NCBI GenBank assembly: GCA_002328415.1
Contig: DCXL01000004.1
Coordinates: 665,976 to 729,975 of the forward strand
Length of the DNA stretch: 64,000 bases
Source of the DNA: Micavibrio sp. UBA2137
GTDB lineage: Bacteria; Pseudomonadota; Alphaproteobacteria; Micavibrionales; Micavibrionaceae
Reading direction: 5' to 3'
Part shown: positions 61,441 to 64,000 of the stretch, piece after piece
Position numbering within the stretch: the stretch's first letter is position 1
How the letters are laid out: every line of letters starts with the position of its first letter
The notes under the pieces: generated by a model
What the model saw: the letters and a program-made list of their open reading frames with translations, nothing else
What the model was told of the DNA's origin: nothing
Database searches by the model: none
Program-made: the position numbers and the translations under genes

Positions 61441-62475
61441 TTTCTTCAAAATGAAATTATAAGTTTCATTGAACTTTTCATTAATATGTAACGCAGACTT
61501 CCCCGCATCCGAGGCTTCTCTTATGTCTTTACTCAAGGGAAGCGCGCCCAAATAAGGTACGCCGATTTTCTGTGCTTCCTCTTCCAACGTGCCATGTGCA
61601 AAAATATGTTCCTCATGCCCACAGTTGGGGCAGGTAAAAAGTGACATGTTCTCTATCAATCCAAGGACAGGCACATTTGTTTTACGGAACATTTCTATCC
61701 CCTTGCGCGCATCAATAAGCGCCAAGTCCTGTGGCGTGGATACAATAATTGCACCGTCAACATCGACCTTTTGAGCAAGTGTCAGCTGTGCATCCCCTGT
61801 CCCTGGGGGCATATCAACGACAAGTGTGTCAACACCCGACCAATCAACATCACGGAATAATTGATAGAGCGCCGTTTGCACCATTGGCCCGCGCCAAATC
61901 ATAGGCGTGTCCTGATCCACTAAAAAGCCGATGGAGATAACCTTCAACCCATGTGCCTCCAGAGGAATAAGCTTCTTCTCATCATTTGTATCTGGCTTCT
62001 GCCCTTGTAATCCCATAAGTGTTGGCACGGACGGGCCATAGATGTCAGCATCAAGCAACCCAACTTTTTCGCCCGTTTGAGAAAGCGCCACGGCGAGATT
62101 AGCCGCAACCGTAGATTTACCTACGCCGCCCTTGCCCGAGGCAACAGCAATGATACGCTTCACAGGCAATGTCAGTTTCGGATTTTTATTCATGCCATGC
62201 GGGTCGGGTGCTTGTTTTTCAACAGGGGCGCGTTCCGCTGTAAAAATAATTTGAACACTCTCAATTCCCTCGGTTTTTCCCATTTCAGATTCAAGGGACT
62301 GGCGGAAAGCCTCATGGTGTGTGCCTTCCGATACGGGCACTTCAAAAATGGCAGTGACTGTTGCGCCATTAACTGTGAGAGATGTCAGACAGGAGAGACC
62401 TGAACGCGCGTCGTTCCACGGGCACGTCACATTTTCCAAACGCTCTTCTATGTCGCTTTGCACATTATCAGCCAT
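61426..62475 (-). CDS. mrp: Mrp/ApbC iron-sulfur cluster carrier ATPase
   Basis: 349 residues. An N-terminal DUF59-type domain (about 1-90), then the P-loop MinD/Mrp ATPase: deviant Walker A ASGKGGVGKSTVAANLAVAL, GLLDADIYGPSVPTLMG and VVDMPPGTGDAQLTLAQ. The cluster-binding CxxC is in SLFTCPNCGHEEHIF. It transfers iron-sulfur clusters to apoproteins. Divergent from hflK, convergent and overlapping with folA by 15 bases. Confidence 0.95.
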   Translation of the reverse strand: MADNVQSDIEERLENVTCPWNDARSGLSCLTSLTVNGATVTAIFEVPVSEGTHHEAFRQSLESEMGKTEGIESVQIIFTAERAPVEKQAPDPHGMNKNPKLTLPVKRIIAVASGKGGVGKSTVAANLAVALSQTGEKVGLLDADIYGPSVPTLMGLQGQKPDTNDEKKLIPLEAHGLKVISIGFLVDQDTPMIWRGPMVQTALYQLFRDVDWSGVDTLVVDMPPGTGDAQLTLAQKVDVDGAIIVSTPQDLALIDARKGIEMFRKTNVPVLGLIENMSLFTCPNCGHEEHIFAHGTLEEEAQKIGVPYLGALPLSKDIREASDAGKSALHINEKFNETYNFILKKLDGH

Positions 62476-62502
62476 ATAAACTATCGGGCCTTTCTTGCCT
62501 TT

Positions 62503-62531
62503 TTGCTCAAAATCTCTATTGTTCTTATCAG
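62503..62531 (+). promoter_or_regulatory. Possible promoter for hflK-hflC
   Basis: TTGCTC, 17 bases, TATCAG, 38 bases before the hflK ATG, in the 94-base divergent gap with mrp. Moderate match only. Confidence 0.33.
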
Positions 62532-62569
62532 ATATTCCTGCAGTTATAAATTATTAGGATCAATTGGCA

Positions 62570-63742
62570 ATGAGCGACAACGATAAAGACAATAAAAATA
62601 AAAATGACGGGTCAAAGAAGCGCAAAAATCCGTGGGCAAGCGATAAAGACAGTGGCCCTACAAAAGGCGCAGGAAACACACCCAAATCAGCCAAGCCAAA
62701 TCCATTTGGTGGTCAATCACCGCAAAATGTGTATTCGTTGAAAGAAGCACAGGACAAAATTAAAGGTATGTTGCCGCCTTCTGTTGGTGACAACATGAAA
62801 GGGCCAAAACTTTTTCTTGTTGGTCTTGCGGCCATCATCCTGCTTTGGTTGGCCAGCGGTCTTTATTTCCTTCAACCCAGTGAGAACGCCGTAGTCCTGC
62901 AATTTGGTCAATTCCACAAAAGCGTCGAAGAGCCTGGTCTAAAATGGCATTTGCCGTGGCCTGTTCAGACTGTTGAGGTTGTGAATGTCACCAATGAACG
63001 CCGCATTGAGGTTGGTTTCCGTTCCTACACAAGCCGCAGCGGGAACAGCACAGGCAATGACGTGAGCGACGAAAGCCTGATGCTCACAGGTGATGAAAAT
63101 ATCATTGATATCGACTTTGTTGTTTTGTGGCGTGTTGGGAATGCAGCCAATTATCTTTTCAAAATCCGTGACCCTGATGCGACAATCAAGATTGTTGCTG
63201 AAAGCGCCATGCGCGAAATTATCGGGCAAACAAAAATTCAACCTGCCTTGACCGAAGCGAGAACCCAAATTCAGGCCTCGACCAGAGAGCTCATGCAGAA
63301 AATGCTTGATGAATATGAGGCCGGTGTCACCATTAACAATGTCCAGTTACAGAAGGTTGACCCACCTGCCTCTGTTATCGATGCCTTTAATGATGTGCAA
63401 CGTGCACGTCAGGAAAAGGAAGAATTGCGTAACAAGGCCGAGGCCTATCGTAATGACATTATCCCGCGCGCACGCGGTCAGGCCGAGAAATTGCGTCAAG
63501 AGGCCGAAGCTTATCGTTCGCAAATTGTCAACCGTGCCAAAGGGGACGCTGACCGCTTTACCTCTGTTTACGAGGCTTACAAACTTGGCCCTCGTGTAAC
63601 GACAGAACGTATCTATCTGGAAACTTTAGAAGATGTTTTGAAAAACGCGAACACCATTATTCTGGATTCAGAGAAAAGCGGTGGCAGTGTGCCTTACCTC
63701 AATCTAAACGAGCTTCGTAACAAACCGAGCGCCAGCCAATAA
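62570..63742 (+). CDS. hflK: HflK, FtsH-protease modulator
   Basis: About 390 residues from the ATG at 62570 (a TTG two codons earlier is also open). Cytoplasmic Asn/Lys/Gly-rich N terminus, a transmembrane helix at about 83-102 (FLVGLAAIILLWLASGLYFL), then the SPFH/band-7 domain in the periplasm: SENAVVLQFGQFHKSVEEPG and LKWHLPWPVQTVE, and a long helical stretch ending EAYRSQIVNRAKGDADRF. It forms a complex with HflC that surrounds FtsH. hflC follows after 21 bases. Confidence 0.95.
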   Translation: MSDNDKDNKNKNDGSKKRKNPWASDKDSGPTKGAGNTPKSAKPNPFGGQSPQNVYSLKEAQDKIKGMLPPSVGDNMKGPKLFLVGLAAIILLWLASGLYFLQPSENAVVLQFGQFHKSVEEPGLKWHLPWPVQTVEVVNVTNERRIEVGFRSYTSRSGNSTGNDVSDESLMLTGDENIIDIDFVVLWRVGNAANYLFKIRDPDATIKIVAESAMREIIGQTKIQPALTEARTQIQASTRELMQKMLDEYEAGVTINNVQLQKVDPPASVIDAFNDVQRARQEKEELRNKAEAYRNDIIPRARGQAEKLRQEAEAYRSQIVNRAKGDADRFTSVYEAYKLGPRVTTERIYLETLEDVLKNANTIILDSEKSGGSVPYLNLNELRNKPSASQ

Positions 63743-63763
63743 GATTAAGACGAGATAAAAATT

Positions 63764-64000
63764 ATGACACAAGCACCTGAAACGAAATATACAGTTTTTA
63801 CAATTATCGGCGTCATTGCCCTGATTGCCTTATTCAACTCTGTCTTTATTGTGAAAGAAACTGAGCAAGTTTTAGTCCTTCAATTTGGGGACCCAAAACA
63901 ACAAATTACAGAGCCTGGCCTCCATTTCAAAGTACCGCTTATCCAGAATTTGAAATTCTTTGAGCGCCGCATTTTGAATGTTGATCCACCAGCCGAGGAA
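63764..64000 (+). CDS. hflC: HflC, FtsH-protease modulator (5' part only)
   Basis: The first 79 codons are in the window, from the ATG at 63764; the gene continues past the edge. A signal-anchor helix (VFTIIGVIALIALFNSVFIV) is followed by the band-7 start KETEQVLVLQFGDPKQQITE and PGLHFKVPLIQNLKFFERRI, the HflC pattern. It pairs with HflK directly upstream. Confidence 0.93.
   Translation, partial: MTQAPETKYTVFTIIGVIALIALFNSVFIVKETEQVLVLQFGDPKQQITEPGLHFKVPLIQNLKFFERRILNVDPPAEE

Noticed and set aside
1..64000. CRISPR array, insertion sequence, integrase, rRNA or tRNA gene
   Set aside because: No regularly spaced direct repeats, no transposase or integrase-like protein, and no gap with tRNA or rRNA features was found; the only structural RNAs are the tmRNA and the candidate sRNA.

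Overview
The window comes from a motile alphaproteobacterium. Several independent signs agree: a permuted two-piece tmRNA on the minus strand (58817-59175), a CckA cell-cycle kinase next to the flagellar export genes, an alphaproteobacterial SOS box (GTTC-N7-GTTC) upstream of recA, the alphaproteobacterial form of DksA, and MotE and DUF6468 proteins in the flagellar cluster. Nothing seen here fixes the genus; a Micavibrio-like lineage is possible but unproven.

Layout. 1-4726: a partial WecA/MraY-type sugar-phosphate transferase, the tRNA-modifying MnmC and an M3 peptidase. 4845-6742: an XRE regulator paired with an EgtD-like methyltransferase. 6785-16096: a surface-glycan locus with three sulfotransferases, a methyltransferase, a flippase and two tandem pairs of glycosyltransferases. 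16112-20519: a CtlX-like hydrolase, two small unknown proteins, a fatty acid hydroxylase-type membrane protein, a probable small RNA, a nucleotide-sugar epimerase and dksA.

20775-45845 is a long flagellar region: flgF-flgG-flgA-flgH on the minus strand; fliL, fliM, a DUF6468 protein, MotE-like, two MotB-like proteins and a large AMIN/TPR protein on the plus strand; fliP-fliO-(unknown)-FlhB C-terminal paralogue plus a PiT transporter on the minus strand; then flgB-flgC-fliE-(CheR-like)-fliQ-fliR-flhB-cckA on the plus strand. Two sigma-54 type -24/-12 promoters are visible, ahead of flgB and flgF. A 23-base hairpin with a constant loop occurs four times in this region, twice exactly 22 bases before a start codon (flgA and flgC). 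Between the flagellar blocks sits a minus-strand pair: a small exported protein and an 865-residue protein that appears to carry a string of OmpR-type winged-helix domains.

45988-64000: recA with its SOS box, a yejA-kdsB-phosphatase-yejB-yejE-yejF operon for peptide import, rpsU, a MATE transporter, a glycosyltransferase-sulfotransferase pair, a palindromic repeat, the tmRNA, a GNAT acetyltransferase, thyA, an AT-rich folA, mrp, hflK and the start of hflC.

The best candidates for something undescribed are the multi-winged-helix protein, the repeated flagellar leader hairpin, the small RNA with two CCCCUC loops, the tmRNA tag with a doubled ANDN motif, and the sulfated-glycan locus.
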